From contig JADGQQ010000052.1 in assembly GCA_017881645.1 (NCBI GenBank), positions 1-23,333 of the forward strand: 23,333 bases of DNA. Reading direction: 5' to 3'. The notes beneath the pieces were generated by a model. The model saw only the letters and a list, made by a program, of their open reading frames with translations. It made no database searches and was not told where the DNA came from. Both the position numbers and the translations under genes were made by a program. How positions within the stretch are numbered: the stretch's first letter is position 1; each line of letters starts with the position of its first letter. The DNA comes from Clostridia bacterium (lineage in GTDB: Bacteria > Bacillota > Clostridia > Saccharofermentanales > Saccharofermentanaceae). Shown here one piece after another: positions 22,658 through 23,333 of the stretch.

Positions 22658-23333
22658 TTATCCTCCCTTTGCCTGAATCTCCAGCCACTGTGACTGCGAA
22701 ATTAAAAGTTTTCTAGGTTTGCTTCCTTCAAATGGTCCGATATAGCCTTTGTCCTGCATATGGTCGATCAGACGTGCGGCACGCGGATATCCGATATTCA
22801 TTCTGCGCTGCAGGATGGATACGGAAGCACAGCCGGCCATCAATACAATCTCAACCGCCTGCGGCAGTAATTCATCCTCGTCGCTGGAATTGCCGCCGGT
22901 AGCATGCGAACTGCTTAGGGAAGCAGAAATAATGGCCTCGACCTCTTCCGGATCGTATGTACCGGTATTTTGTGCTTTCAAGTATTCAATGACCGATTCC
23001 ACCTCGCCATCAGACACAAACGCACCCTGTCCGCGCTGCGGTTTTGCAGCACTTTGCGGATAAAAGAGCATGTCTCCTTTTCCAAGAAGATTCTCAGCGC
23101 CCGCCATATCTAGAATCGTGCGGCTGTCCACCTGCGAAGAGACGGCAAATGCAATACGCGAAGGAATATTGGCCTTGATAACACCGGTGATGACATCAAC
23201 GGAAGGGCGCTGCGTAGCAATAAGAAGATGAATGCCGGCCGCGCGTGCCATGGCGGTAAGTCGTGCGATGGACTCTTCCACTTCTTTTGAAGCCACCTGC
23301 ATCAGGTCTGCAAGTTCATCAATTACGATCAGA
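22658..23333 (-). CDS. ftsK: DNA translocase FtsK/SpoIIIE, C-terminal part
   Basis: The last 225 residues of a DNA translocase that pumps chromosomal DNA through the division septum; the window edge removes the membrane part, linker and Walker A. The visible part begins at the Walker B strand LIVIDELADLM, then ARLTAMARAAGIHLLIATQRPSVDVITG, SRIAFAVSSQVDSRTILD and GAENLLGKGDMLF, all RecA-fold motor motifs. The final 65 residues form the winged-helix gamma domain (SVSILQRRMNIGYPRAARLIDHMQDKGYIGP) that reads orienting DNA octamers. FtsK and SpoIIIE cannot be told apart from this part. It precedes folD by six bases. Confidence 0.95.
   Translation of the reverse strand, partial: LIVIDELADLMQVASKEVEESIARLTAMARAAGIHLLIATQRPSVDVITGVIKANIPSRIAFAVSSQVDSRTILDMAGAENLLGKGDMLFYPQSAAKPQRGQGAFVSDGEVESVIEYLKAQNTGTYDPEEVEAIISASLSSSHATGGNSSDEDELLPQAVEIVLMAGCASVSILQRRMNIGYPRAARLIDHMQDKGYIGPFEGSKPRKLLISQSQWLEIQAKGG

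Overview
This 23.3 kb window is a dense bacterial housekeeping region. The gene content and order fit a Bacillota, most likely Clostridia. The signs are acpP-rnc-smc-ftsY and ylxM-ffh-rpsP-khpA-rimM-trmD-rplS in series, rbgA-rnhB-yraN downstream, strong GGAGG ribosome-binding sites, a Firmicutes-type SOS box at recA, and frequent TTG starts. Base composition looks intermediate (roughly half G+C by eye). I cannot assign a family or genus. All 25 genes, including the two cut by the window ends, lie on the minus strand, so transcription runs from high to low coordinates.

Right part (23333 down to about 14985): the end of an FtsK/SpoIIIE DNA translocase, then folD, cinA and murJ (tightly packed or overlapping). 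Next is recA with a clear sigma-A promoter and a LexA box, followed by recX, rimO and pgsA. A hairpin between recA and recX may limit transcription into recX.

Middle part (14984 to about 8650): acpP has its own promoter and a perfect palindrome in its leader. It leads into rnc, smc, ftsY and one unrecognised 134-residue protein. That unit ends at a terminator whose 3' arm also contains the -35 box of the next promoter. From there run ylxM, ffh, rpsP, khpA, rimM and trmD, which encode targeting of membrane proteins by the signal recognition particle, ribosome maturation and tRNA modification.

Left part (4930 to 1): rplS has its own promoter, a probable L19-type leader and a strong terminator. 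Then come rbgA, rnhB and yraN. Last is a promoter with a structured leader driving an aspartate aminotransferase and purB, which is cut by the window start.

I see no mobile element, CRISPR array, tRNA, rRNA or defence system, and no evidence of a wholly new multi-gene system. The points worth a second look are small: interlocked regulatory DNA at 8634-8692, a hairpin separating the Shine-Dalgarno from the start of khpA, the orphan gene with a perfect internal inverted repeat, an unusual active-site residue in TrmD, and several unexplained leader structures.
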